A stretch of 64,000 bases of DNA, taken from assembly GCF_036231965.1 (NCBI RefSeq), contig NZ_CP109499.1, positions 7,688,001-7,752,000 on the forward strand, in the 5' to 3' direction. The notes beneath the pieces are model-generated. The model did not search any database. It was given only the letters and a program-made list of their open reading frames with translations, and had not been told where the DNA came from. Shown here piece by piece: positions 41,517 through 49,292 of the stretch; positions within the stretch are counted from its first letter, which is position 1, and each line of letters opens with the position of its first letter. The translations under genes were made by a program, and so were the position numbers. The DNA comes from Streptomyces sp. NBC_01428. Lineage in GTDB: Bacteria; Actinomycetota; Actinomycetes; Streptomycetales; Streptomycetaceae.

Positions 41517-42641
41517 ATGGCGTTCGGCTGGATCGACGAGCAGGCCGCGGCGCGCCGCGCCGCCGGTCTCGTACGGACCCTGCGCCCGCGCCCCGCCGAC
41601 TCGCCGCTGCTCGATCTCGCGAGCAACGACTACCTCGGTCTGGCCCGCCACCCGCGGGTCACGGCCGGTGCGGCGCAGGCGGCGCGCACCTGGGGCGGCG
41701 GCGCGACCGGTTCCCGGCTCGTCACCGGCACCACCGAACTCCACACCGAACTGGAACGCGAACTGGCCGACTTCTGCGGCTTCGAGTCCGCGCTCGTCCT
41801 CTCCTCCGGCTACGCGGCCAACCTCGCCGCCGTCACCGCCCTCGCGCCGCACGGCTCGCTCGTCGTCTCGGACGCGGGCAACCACGCCTCACTGATCGAC
41901 GGCTGCCGGCTCGCCCGCGGCACCACCCAGGTGGTGGGGCACACGGATCCCGCCGGTGTGCGCAAGGCCCTCGGCACGCACGAGGGGCCGGCCGTCGCCG
42001 TCTCCGACACGGTCTTCTCGGTCGACGGGGACGCGGCACCGCTCGCCGAACTCGCCCTCGCCTGCCGGGAGTACGGGGCCGGGCTGGTCCTCGACGACGC
42101 GCACGGGCTCGGTGTCCTCGGCGACGGCGGCCGGGGTGCCCCGCACGCTGCGGGACTCGCCGGGAACCCGGACGTCGTCGTGACGGTCACGCTGTCGAAG
42201 TCGCTCGGCAGCCAGGGCGGAGCCGTCCTCGGTCCGGCGGCGGTGATCGACCATCTCGTCAACTCGGCGCGCACCTTCATCTTCGACACCGGTCTCGCGC
42301 CGGCGGCGGTGGGAGCGGCGCTGGCCGCGCTGCGACTGCTGCGCGAGGAACCGGAGCGGGCGGCGAGGGCGCGCGCGGTGGCCACGGCGCTGCACACCCG
42401 GCTGACGGCCGAGGGGCTGTCGGCGGTACGACCGGACGCCGCCGTCGTCTCCGTCAGGGCACCGTCCCCCGAACGGGCCCTGAGCTGGGCCGCCGACTGC
42501 CGCGAGGCGGGCCTCGCCGTCGGCTGCTTCCGTCCCCCGTCGGTGCCCGACGGTGTGTCGAGGCTGCGGCTGACGGCCCGCGCGGACCTCTCCGAGGAGC
42601 AGATCGAGCACGCGGTGGACGTGATCAGCCGCACCCGGTGA
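41517..42641 (+). CDS. bioF: 8-amino-7-oxononanoate synthase
   Basis: A 374-residue alpha-oxoamine synthase. LDLASNDYLGLARHP near the N-terminus, GGGATGSRLVTGTTELH, the PLP-contact DDAHGLGVLGDGGRG and the lysine motif TLSKSLGSQGGAVLG are diagnostic. It condenses pimeloyl-ACP/CoA with alanine, the first committed step before BioA. GGAGG lies 6 bases upstream of ATG. It is divergent from bioBAD. No bioC/bioH pimelate genes are seen here. Confidence 0.96.
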   Translation: MAFGWIDEQAAARRAAGLVRTLRPRPADSPLLDLASNDYLGLARHPRVTAGAAQAARTWGGGATGSRLVTGTTELHTELERELADFCGFESALVLSSGYAANLAAVTALAPHGSLVVSDAGNHASLIDGCRLARGTTQVVGHTDPAGVRKALGTHEGPAVAVSDTVFSVDGDAAPLAELALACREYGAGLVLDDAHGLGVLGDGGRGAPHAAGLAGNPDVVVTVTLSKSLGSQGGAVLGPAAVIDHLVNSARTFIFDTGLAPAAVGAALAALRLLREEPERAARARAVATALHTRLTAEGLSAVRPDAAVVSVRAPSPERALSWAADCREAGLAVGCFRPPSVPDGVSRLRLTARADLSEEQIEHAVDVISRTR

Positions 42642-42653
42642 ACCGGCCCGCGG

Positions 42654-42878
42654 TCAGGCCAGGCCGGTGATGAACCCCTCCCAGGCGGCAGGGGCGAACA
42701 GCAGGGCGGGGCCTGCCGGATTCTTGGAATCGCGCACCGCGACCGTCCCGGACCACGGTCCGGAGCCGGGGCGCGCCGTCTCGACGCAGTTGTTCATTCC
42801 CGTGCTGCGGCTGCTGCGCAGCCATCGCACGTCGCGCAGTGCAGTGCTGGAGGGTACGTACCGAGGCGATGCAGACAA
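42654..42878 (-). CDS. DUF397 domain protein
   Basis: About 74 residues from TTG 42878, chosen because GGAGG directly follows the stop of the XRE gene and sits 8 bases upstream. The DUF397 core is clear: WLRSSRSTGMNNCVETA, then VAVRDSKNPAGPALLF and WEGFITGL. DUF397 proteins accompany XRE-DUF5753 regulators and ATP-binding proteins in whiJ/abaA-like loci and act as small partners of the regulator. A GTG at 42905 would lengthen it. Confidence 0.9.
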   Translation of the reverse strand: MSASPRYVPSSTALRDVRWLRSSRSTGMNNCVETARPGSGPWSGTVAVRDSKNPAGPALLFAPAAWEGFITGLA

Positions 42879-42891
42879 TGGGGGTGCCTCC

Positions 42892-43749
42892 TTACGCGCC
42901 GTCACCTATCCCGGCGATGTAGTCCAACGAGTCCTCGGGCGAAAGGGCGTGGAACTGAAGGGTGTTGAAGGCCTCCGTATAGGCCTGGAGGTCTTCTTTC
43001 CGTTCGAGGTAGAGGCTACTCGTCAAGTGGTCGAGAACAACCACATCCAGATCAGTTGTGTTCGGAAATGAGAAGATAACGAAAGGCCCGGTGATCCCGA
43101 TGTGCGCTCCGGCGGCGAACGGCAGCACCTGGAGCCGGACTTGGGGGAGCGCCGCGGCCTCGCACAGCCGGTCCAGCTGGCGGGCCATCACCTCGGGACC
43201 GCCCACCTCCCGTCGCAGGACCGCCTCGTCGAGCACCGCGCACAGCTCCAGCGGGGGATCGGCGCGCAGCACGTCCTGCCGGGCCAGCCGCACCTCGACC
43301 AGGGTGTCGAGCTTGCTCTCCTCCAGACCGTCCACGGCGGCCCGCGTCACCGCGCGGGCGTAGTCGGGCGTCTGCAACAGCCCCGGTACGACGGACGTCT
43401 CCAGGGTGCGCATCCCCCTCGCGCCCGACTCCAGACTGATGAAGTCGCGGTAGGCGGGCGGCAGGACCCCCCGGTACGCGTGCCACCAGTGGTGCCGGCC
43501 GTTCCCCTCGGATCCCGCCAACACGACCAGAAGCTCGCGCAGTTCGGGATCCTGGACCGCGTAGGCGTCCAACAGGCGCTCGACGTCGGCCGGTTTCACC
43601 CCGCTGGTTCCGGTCTCGATGCGGCTCACCTTCGACTGGTGCCAGCCGAGCAGGCGGGCCGCCTGGCCGCTCGTGAGGCCCGTGCCCGCGCGCAGCGCGC
43701 GCAGTTCGGCGCCGAGCTTGCGGCGGCGTACCGCGGGACCGTGCTGCAT
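42892..43749 (-). CDS. XRE family regulator with DUF5753 domain (WhiJ-like)
   Basis: A 285-residue protein. The N-terminal helix-turn-helix spans about residues 12-65 (TGLTSGQAARLLGWHQSKVSRIETGTSGV). The C-terminal DUF5753 domain has SLESGARGMRTLETSVVPGLLQTPDYARAV and ends with HLTSSLYLERKEDLQAY. WhiJ-type proteins repress development genes until a DUF397 partner relieves them. ATG 43749 has AAGGAG about 10 bases upstream. DUF397 follows in the operon, and an ATP-binding protein is divergent. Confidence 0.93.
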   Translation of the reverse strand: MQHGPAVRRRKLGAELRALRAGTGLTSGQAARLLGWHQSKVSRIETGTSGVKPADVERLLDAYAVQDPELRELLVVLAGSEGNGRHHWWHAYRGVLPPAYRDFISLESGARGMRTLETSVVPGLLQTPDYARAVTRAAVDGLEESKLDTLVEVRLARQDVLRADPPLELCAVLDEAVLRREVGGPEVMARQLDRLCEAAALPQVRLQVLPFAAGAHIGITGPFVIFSFPNTTDLDVVVLDHLTSSLYLERKEDLQAYTEAFNTLQFHALSPEDSLDYIAGIGDGA

Positions 43750-43960
43750 GGCCGTTCTCCTTACTCCTTCCAAGCCGTCCGAATACGTTCTGCGGACGCA
43801 GAGTTCACCGCATCGAGCGACAGATATATGCATTACTCGGTGGATCGCACCCGCGACCGGCCCGGTAATGGCAGTCTGGCGCAAGCACCAGTCCGGGACC
43901 GTACTCGAACCATCCGCTCCGTGTCGGACTCCGGTCCCGTGGGAAAGGGACGACCTCGCC

Positions 43961-44419
43961 ATGGCAGATCACCAGGAAGCAGCCGTCACTCTGCCGAGCG
44001 AAGCCGTCTCGGTTTCCGTGGCCCGTAAATTCGTCGCGGAAGTGCTGGCCGAATGGGGCCTGCCCGGCGACGCCGAAGTCGGTGAGACCGTCCGCCTGAT
44101 CGTGTCCGAACTGGCCACCAACGCCGTTCAGCACACCTTCGGGCAGTCGCCCACCTTCACGGTCGACGTGTGTCTCGACCGGGAGGAGCGCCTGCGGATC
44201 GGCGTCACCGACAGCCATCCTCGCTTCCCGAAGCGGCTCCCCGCGGCGGTCCAGCAGGACAACGGCCGCGGCATGGTGATCATCCGCTGGCTCGCCAACG
44301 AGTGCGGCGGCAGGCTCAGCGTCCGCGCCACCCGCGAGGGAGGCAAGACGGTCTCCATCGAACTCCCCTGGACGGCACCGGTCCGGCCGATCGCGGCCGG
44401 GGCACCGCCCGAGGCGTAG
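43961..44419 (+). CDS. ATP-binding protein (RsbW/SpoIIAB-like, GHKL fold)
   Basis: A 152-residue single-domain ATPase. The N box VRLIVSELATNAVQHTFG, G1 LRIGVTDSHPRFP and G2 DNGRGMVIIRWLANECGG are visible. Proteins of this kind are either anti-sigma kinases or, in Streptomyces, members of whiJ/abaA-like loci with an XRE regulator and DUF397, as here. No sigma factor or anti-anti-sigma gene is adjacent, so the locus role is more likely. Confidence 0.9.
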   Translation: MADHQEAAVTLPSEAVSVSVARKFVAEVLAEWGLPGDAEVGETVRLIVSELATNAVQHTFGQSPTFTVDVCLDREERLRIGVTDSHPRFPKRLPAAVQQDNGRGMVIIRWLANECGGRLSVRATREGGKTVSIELPWTAPVRPIAAGAPPEA

Positions 44420-44538
44420 CGCGCCGCGAGGATCCCATCCCCGGCCGGGCGACCGGTCGTTGGAGGAGAGGCCGCACACCGCGACGCCCAGCGCGGGCAC
44501 GACACCCAGGTGCGACGGTGCGCACGGACCGCGCGGAC

Positions 44539-45480
44539 CTACGCCTCCGGCCGGTTTCCGTAGGGGTGCCCGCGGCCGACGCGGCCGAACGCGCCGCGCA
44601 GCAGGGCGCGGAACGCGTCGGCGGCGGGCGTGGCCCCCTCGGCGCGGTGGACGACCGAGATCGTGCGCCGCAGGTCTCCCGGGTCGAGCAGCCGCGTCCC
44701 CACCGGAGTCGCGGCGGTCGACGCCACCATCTCCGGTACCACCGCGACCCCGAGCCCGGCACTGACCAGCGCGCACACCAGGGCGTAGCCCGGCGTCTCG
44801 ACGAGCACGGCGGGGGTGGCTCCGGCGCGGGCGAGCGCGGCCTCCACGGCTTGCCGCGGTGGGTGGTCCGGCGCCATGCTGATCAGCGGCTGGCCCGCGA
44901 GGTCCGCGAGGGGCAATCGCCCGGAACCGGCCGCGAGCACGTGACCGGGCGCCGTCACCAGCACCAACTCCTCGACCAGCACCGCCTCCACGGCGACGGA
45001 CGAGGGCAGCGGTACACGCGGTGCGGGCTCATAGGTGTGCGTGAGGGCCAGGTCCACCTCCCCGGCCGCGACCGCCGCGATCCCGTGCGGAGGCTCGTAG
45101 TCGGCGACCGCCAGCTCCACGTCCGGATGAGCCCGGCGGAACGCGCTGAGCACGGGCGGCAGCAGATGGATGCCCGCCGTCTGGAAGGTGCCGAGCCGCA
45201 GCGTCCCGCCCGACAGGCCCGCCAGCCGCGCCAGTTCGTGCCGGGCCAGCTCCATCTCGTCGAGCACCCGCCGCGCTCGCGCCACCAGCAGCTCGCCGGC
45301 GCCGGTGAGCCGCGTCCCGCGGTGCGACCGCACCAGCAGTGCCGCGCCCGCCTCCCGCTCCAGCTTCGCCACCTGCTGGGAGAGCGCGGGTGGCGTGTAC
45401 CCGAGCCGTTCGGCGGCCCGGGTGATCGAGCCCGCTTCGGCGACCGCCACCAGCGCCGCCAGCCGCGTCGGGTCGTACAT
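44539..45480 (-). CDS. LysR family transcriptional regulator
   Basis: 313 residues. The helix-turn-helix (LAALVAVAEAGSITRAAERLGYTPPALSQQVAKLE) spans about residues 7-45. The periplasmic-binding-like effector domain covers about 92-295 (GTLRLGTFQTAGIHLLPPVL). Divergent from the LysE exporter 162 bp away, the classic LysG/LysE arrangement, in which the regulator induces amino-acid export in response to the amino acid. Confidence 0.93.
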   Translation of the reverse strand: MYDPTRLAALVAVAEAGSITRAAERLGYTPPALSQQVAKLEREAGAALLVRSHRGTRLTGAGELLVARARRVLDEMELARHELARLAGLSGGTLRLGTFQTAGIHLLPPVLSAFRRAHPDVELAVADYEPPHGIAAVAAGEVDLALTHTYEPAPRVPLPSSVAVEAVLVEELVLVTAPGHVLAAGSGRLPLADLAGQPLISMAPDHPPRQAVEAALARAGATPAVLVETPGYALVCALVSAGLGVAVVPEMVASTAATPVGTRLLDPGDLRRTISVVHRAEGATPAADAFRALLRGAFGRVGRGHPYGNRPEA

Positions 45481-45552
45481 GTGCCGCTCCTGGGCCCAGG
45501 GACCACTTCCGGACCTTGTCGAGGGGCCGCCCCGGACGGTCCGGCCCGAGGT

Positions 45553-45569
45553 GACCCCTCTCCGGGGTC
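45553..45569. promoter_or_regulatory. Palindrome in the lysR/lysE divergent region
   Basis: GACCCC and GGGGTC arms with a 5-base spacer, 73 bp from the LysR start and 74 bp from the LysE start. Candidate site for the LysR protein. Confidence 0.4.
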
Positions 45570-45642
45570 TAAACGAATGCTTAAGGAGAACCCAGGATAT
45601 TCGACATACCTGCTGAAGGCCCCTGCGGGTGAACCTGGTGGC

Positions 45643-46338
45643 ATGGACGCACAGCTCTTCGCCTTCACCGGGGTGGCCGCCGGCATGGTCGCCATGCCCG
45701 GAGCCGACTTCACCGTCGTCGTACGCAACGCCCTCGTCTCACGCCGGGCCGGAGTCGCGTGCGCCCTCGGCATCGCGGGCGGGCTGCTCCTGCACACGGC
45801 GCTGGCCGTCGCCGGGGTGGCCGCGGTCCTCACCGCCGTCCCCGCGCTGTTTCGGACGTTCCAGCTGCTCGGTGGCGCCTACGTGCTCTACCTGGGCCTG
45901 CGCACCGTGCGCGCGCTCGGGCGGCCGCGCCCGGCCGACGGGACCGGACCGGGGACGGTCACGGCCTCGGCCGACGACGGGAAGGGGTCCGGAAAGGAGG
46001 CGCACGGGGCGGCGGTGCCGGCCGGGACGGGCACGGCTGCCCGACCGCTGCGGCAGGGCTTCGTCACCAACGCCCTCAACCCGAAGGCGCCGATCACCTT
46101 TCTGAGCCTGCTGCCACAGTTCGTGCCGGCGGGCAGCCCCGCGATGCCGCGGACGCTGCTCCTCGCGCTGATCGTGGTCGTCCTGGCCCTGGTGTGGTTC
46201 CCCGCGGTCGCGCTGCTCGTGGACCGGCTGGGGCGGTGGCTGCGCCGGCCGCGGGCCGCACGCGCCGTGGAGGCCGTCACAGGCGGAGCGCTCACCGTGC
46301 TCGGCCTCGTGCTGCTCCTGGAGCCGCTGAGGGGCTGA
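45643..46338 (+). CDS. LysE/RhtB family amino-acid exporter
   Basis: 231 residues with about six hydrophobic segments. The N-terminal family motif is FTGVAAGMVAMPGADFTVVVRNAL, and after a polar Gly/Asp-rich loop (about 103-135) come RQGFVTNALNPKAPITFLSLLPQFV and the final helices. Exports lysine, homoserine or related compounds. ATG 45577 lies in frame upstream and would add 22 residues. Confidence 0.92.
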   Translation: MDAQLFAFTGVAAGMVAMPGADFTVVVRNALVSRRAGVACALGIAGGLLLHTALAVAGVAAVLTAVPALFRTFQLLGGAYVLYLGLRTVRALGRPRPADGTGPGTVTASADDGKGSGKEAHGAAVPAGTGTAARPLRQGFVTNALNPKAPITFLSLLPQFVPAGSPAMPRTLLLALIVVVLALVWFPAVALLVDRLGRWLRRPRAARAVEAVTGGALTVLGLVLLLEPLRG

Positions 46339-46439
46339 GCCGGGCGCTGCCGGCGCGTGGCGGGGACGGTCGCCGTCCTTTCGGGCAACGGCCGGACGGA
46401 GGCGGCGCACCGAAAGTGGCGGCCGGACCGAGGTGGTGC

Positions 46440-46467
46440 CCGGGCGGCGACCCCCGCCGCCGCCCGG
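46440..46467. terminator. Bidirectional hairpin terminator
   Basis: A perfect 10-bp stem (CCGGGCGGCG) with an 8-base loop, between the convergent lysE and NlpC/P60 genes. Confidence 0.7.
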
Positions 46468-46474
46468 AGTCAGG

Positions 46475-46948
46475 TCAGCTGACCCGCCCGTACCAGACGC
46501 TCCGTGTCCAGATCTTCTGGAGCTTCACCACTTCCCCGGTCTTCGGGGAGTGCCAGATCTTTCCCTTCCCGGCGTAGATGCCGACGTGGTAAACACTCCG
46601 GCCCGAGTGGAAGAACACGAGGTCCCCGGCCTTGCGGTGCGAGGCGGAGACATGGTGCGTCTTGTTGTACTGCGCCGCGGCCGTTCGAGGCAGCTTCTTG
46701 CCCGCCTTCTTGAACGAGTAGAGCGTGAGCCCGGAGCAGTCGAAGCGGTGCGGTCCCGTGGCGCCGTACTTGTACGGGGCGCCGTGCTTCGAGGCCGCGA
46801 CCTGGAGTGCCTTCGTCGCGGTCGTGGCCGCCTGGGCGTCGGGTGCGACACCAGGGACCACGAGGCTGCCGCCGACGGCGGCGATGGTGAGGGCCGAGGC
46901 CGTACCGGCCCTGGTCCACAGCGACGGGACACGATTGAGCGCAGTCAT
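46475..46948 (-). CDS. Secreted NlpC/P60 peptidoglycan hydrolase
   Basis: A 157-residue secreted enzyme. A signal peptide covers about residues 1-40, with cleavage after DAQA. The mature protein is a minimal NlpC/P60 domain: catalytic Cys71 in RFDCSGLTLYSF, His121 in YHVGIYAG and His133 in IWHSPKTG. It cuts D-gamma-Glu/DAP or neighbouring peptide bonds in the cell wall. There is no separate wall-binding domain. The leader carries a c-di-AMP riboswitch, so synthesis should fall when c-di-AMP is high, as for other Streptomyces wall hydrolases. Confidence 0.95.
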   Translation of the reverse strand: MTALNRVPSLWTRAGTASALTIAAVGGSLVVPGVAPDAQAATTATKALQVAASKHGAPYKYGATGPHRFDCSGLTLYSFKKAGKKLPRTAAAQYNKTHHVSASHRKAGDLVFFHSGRSVYHVGIYAGKGKIWHSPKTGEVVKLQKIWTRSVWYGRVS

Positions 46949-46954
46949 GCGCAA

Positions 46955-47143
46955 CCCTTCGTCAGCCGCCTGTGAAGGATGACCTGTCGGATTCGGGCTG
47001 GCGAAGTTGCCCGGCCGCTGCTGCGGCTTCACCCCAAGGACCGCGCGGAATGCTGCTCCGGCGGACCGTCGTGCTGGGTCCTCCACTCCTGCCGATCCAC
47101 TTCTGTCGACCGGGCATCCGGGCGGCGGCAGGACTCGGCGTCC
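46955..47143 (-). ncRNA. c-di-AMP (ydaO/yuaA-type) riboswitch in the NlpC/P60 leader
   Basis: On the minus strand the leader has the conserved blocks CGCCGAGTCCTGCCGCC, GGCAGGAGTGGAGGACCCAG, TTGGGGTGAAGCCGCA, CCGGGCAACTTCGCCAGCCC, GAATCCGACAGGTCATC and GGCGGCTGACGAAGG, in order. These are the signature of the ydaO riboswitch as found before rpf and NlpC/P60 genes in Streptomyces. The 3' end stops 7 bases before the ATG. A GC-rich hairpin (about 47154-47174) precedes it. In this class ligand binding turns expression off. Confidence 0.88.
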
Positions 47144-47213
47144 GCCCGGACCGCCCCGCCGCTGTGGCGGGGGCTTGTCGTCGGAAGGGATCTTCACCCA
47201 TGAACGTCCGAAA

Positions 47214-47486
47214 ATCCGAGTGGAACCGGTGTTTTGTGGGCTTACTCACCACTCACCCGTTCGGGTGGACACCCCTCTGTTCGAGGGGGTGTTGGGGACA
47301 CGGGCGACCCCCGCACCTGCACCGGAACCCCTCATTCCGCCTTTCTGTCCTTCGTGTTGCGCAAGTCGGAGGGGTCCGAGAAAGGACTGATTCCTACGCC
47401 ATCAGGGGGTACACCATCTGGTGCGTTTGAGTCGCGGTGCGGACAGTCCGGTGGCGCGGTGCGCGCCGGACCCGGGCGGGGGTGCC
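47214..47486. other. Gene-free region with several small hairpins
   Basis: No protein-coding signal. It contains CACCCG-TT-CGGGTG (about 47256), an ACACCCC/GGGGTGT hairpin (about 47272-47295) and CACCA-TC-TGGTG at 47412-47423. It probably holds the promoter of the riboswitch-controlled NlpC/P60 gene and the 3' end of the minus-strand gene at 47487. Confidence 0.4.
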
Positions 47487-47792
47487 TCAACTGCCGGACA
47501 CGGGAGGGATCGTGACCCGCGTGGTGCGCCGCTCACCGTCCAGTACGCGCAGGGCCTGAGCCAGCGTCGGCGCGTGCACCTCGCTCTCGCCCCGCTGGTG
47601 CATGAGCGCGAGCGCGTCCCGCAGGGCCGTCGCCTTGGCGGCCAGTGCCTGGGCGGCGCGCAGCGCTCGGTAGGTGTCGCCGGGGTGCGCGGGATTGATC
47701 CGGCCGACGAGGTCGACCACGTCCAGATAGCGGTCGATCAGCTCGGCCTCCGCGCGGGTCAGCGCGGGCAGCGGCGGGAGGTCGGGGATCAT
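47487..47792 (-). CDS. Small helical hypothetical protein
   Basis: 101 residues, mostly helical and soluble (LTRAEAELIDRYLDVVDLVGRI; TYRALRAAQALAAKATALRDALALM). GAGGTGA about 8 bases before ATG 47792 overlaps the stop of the ClpP remnant upstream, so the two are read together. No family recognised. It occupies the place where the rest of clpP would lie, but is not clpP in any frame I could read. Confidence 0.6.
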   Translation of the reverse strand: MIPDLPPLPALTRAEAELIDRYLDVVDLVGRINPAHPGDTYRALRAAQALAAKATALRDALALMHQRGESEVHAPTLAQALRVLDGERRTTRVTIPPVSGS

Positions 47793-47799
47793 CGGCCGC

Positions 47800-48039
47800 T
47801 CACCTCGCGCCGGGTGCGCCGGGCGCGTCGATGGACGGCGAGATGCCCCGGTCGGGGTCGCGGTGTTCGAGGTGCGTGAACCGCGCCGTCACGGCGTTCG
47901 CCGACGTGTCGTCGATGGGCGTCCCGAGGAGCACGATCCGCTCGTCGAGCGGCCTCGCGTACGGATCCGGCATCCGGTGTCCCGCGCCGGGGTGTTCGGT
48001 GCGGTCGGTCAGGACGTGGCGGGCGGACGGGCGCTGCAT
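47800..48039 (-). pseudogene. Truncated ClpP-like protein lacking the catalytic region
   Basis: 79 residues from ATG 48039, with GGAGG 7 bases upstream. It aligns by eye with the first ~75 residues of actinobacterial ClpP: RPSARHVL, DPYARPLDERIVLLGTPIDD, TSANAVTARFTHLEHRDPDR, then GISPSIDAPGAPGAR where ClpP has DISLYINSPGGS. The frame stops there, before the catalytic Ser, His and Asp. It keeps the axial-loop and handle start, so it is either a decaying pseudogene or a small protein reusing ClpP's ring-contact region. Confidence 0.75.
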
Positions 48040-48236
48040 GGGCACGCCTCCTCGCGATCGATGGATCGACGTCTGTAAAAAATGTACAGGGCGTACGTCA
48101 ATCGGGAAGGGGTCCCTGCCGAGAGCGAAAGGGCCTTGTCAGGCGGCGGGGCAGCCGTTCCGGGCGCGCCTCGTGCCGCCTTCCGGGCCGATCCGACGCT
48201 CCCCGGACGCCGCTGCGACCGGTCTAAGCTGGGCCC

Positions 48237-48515
48237 ATGGCCTACGAGATTCCGGTGACCCGAGCCAGGGCCGAGCTGGCCGAACTGATCAACCGCGTCG
48301 TCTACGGCGGCGAGCGCGTCGTCGTGACACGGCACGGGAAGCCGCTCGTCGCCCTCGTCTCCGCCGCCGACCTCGAACGCCTCGAAGAACTCCACGGTTC
48401 CGCCGACGAGCCGGCGGTCGGTTCCCTGTCCGGCGCCCGTGAGGTGGCCTCCGCGTCCCGCGAGCGCCGGCGGTTCGGCATCGCCGCCGAGCACCGGGGG
48501 CCCAACGCCTCCTGA
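48237..48515 (+). CDS. Phd/YefM-type antitoxin, orphan
   Basis: A 92-residue protein. The N-terminal Phd/YefM fold is clear: YEIPVTRARAELAELINRVVYGGERVVVTRHGKPLVALVSAADLERLEEL. The C-terminal tail is charged. Such proteins bind operator DNA and neutralise a toxin. No toxin gene follows: the next 30 bp lead into a strong terminator. It may be a solitary regulator or protect against a toxin encoded elsewhere. Confidence 0.88.
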   Translation: MAYEIPVTRARAELAELINRVVYGGERVVVTRHGKPLVALVSAADLERLEELHGSADEPAVGSLSGAREVASASRERRRFGIAAEHRGPNAS

Positions 48516-48545
48516 CCGCACGACGGTTGGTCGACCCCGCATCGT

Positions 48546-48585
48546 GAGCCGGGTGCCCCGTACTTCGGTACGGGGCACCCGGCTC
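48546..48585 (+). terminator. Very strong hairpin terminator after the antitoxin gene
   Basis: A perfect 18-bp stem beginning GAGCCGGGTGCCCCGTAC, closed by a TTCG tetraloop, 30 bp beyond the stop. Confidence 0.9.
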
Positions 48586-48798
48586 TGCGCGTGGCCCCCG
48601 CGGCGCCGCGTTCAGCGCCCCCGCCGTATACGGTCCGTCGCTCACGCCCTGGTGTCGTACCCCGCGCAGCCGTGGCCCGGCGGCCATGATGGCGGTGCCT
48701 GCCGTCCGATCCCTGCCCGGAGGTGACGCCGCCGAGGTGGCGTCGCGAACCGGGTATGCGGCCGCCCAGGAGCCGGTCATGAGTGGATCAAGGACTGG
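48586..48798. other. Intergenic region upstream of urease
   Basis: No convincing gene. Together with 48815-48973 it forms the ~390-bp gap before ureA. I see only the GlnR-box-like site at its downstream end. Confidence 0.5.
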
Positions 48799-48814
48799 TT
48801 AACGTAGTTGAAAC
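48799..48814 (+). promoter_or_regulatory. Putative GlnR box upstream of ureA
   Basis: TTAAC, 6 bases, GAAAC: a match to the GlnR half-site pair gTnAC-n6-GaAAC. It lies 160 bp before ureA in a locally AT-rich stretch. GlnR, the global nitrogen regulator, is known to control urease in Streptomyces, which supports the call. Confidence 0.65.
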
Positions 48815-48973
48815 TCCGTCCAACTAACCTGCCGATCCACGCCGCCAGGGGTTCTTGTGCCCGGATTCGCCAAGAACGCGATAAGTGTCGGTGTGTTACA
48901 TCTATCTCGTCGCGATGGTTGCGGCACCCCGGGCCCCGCACGGTCCGGAGCGAGGACTGTGAGGTGGGAAGCC

Positions 48974-49276
48974 GTGCAACTGACCCCGCACGAGCAGGAG
49001 AGGCTGCTGATCCACGTGGCCGCCGACGTCGCCGAGAAGCGCCGGGCCCGCGGAGTGAGACTGAACCATCCGGAAGCGATCGCACTGATCACGTCGCACA
49101 TCCTGGAAGGCGCCCGGGACGGCCGCACCGTCGCCGAGCTGATGTCCTCCGGACGCAAGATCCTCACCCGTGACGACGTCATGGAGGGCATCCCCGAGAT
49201 GATCCACGACGTCCAGGTCGAGGCGACGTTCCCCGACGGGACCAAGCTCGTCACCGTCCACGACCCGATCGTCTGA
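48974..49276 (+). CDS. ureA: Urease gamma subunit
   Basis: A 100-residue subunit from GTG 48974 with GAGGT upstream. QLTPHEQERLLIHVAADVAEKRRARG and LNHPEAIALITSHILEGARDGRTV are the standard UreA core, and VTVHDPIV the standard end. It is structural, part of the (alpha-beta-gamma)3 cytoplasmic enzyme that splits urea to ammonia and carbamate. First gene of the urease operon. Confidence 0.97.
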   Translation: MQLTPHEQERLLIHVAADVAEKRRARGVRLNHPEAIALITSHILEGARDGRTVAELMSSGRKILTRDDVMEGIPEMIHDVQVEATFPDGTKLVTVHDPIV

Positions 49277-49292
49277 CGGGGGAGCACGCGCC

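Noticed and set aside
48857..48973. N-terminal extension of ureA from 48857
   Set aside because: The open frame upstream is not UreA-like; conservation starts at VQLTPHEQ, and GAGGT precedes GTG 48974.
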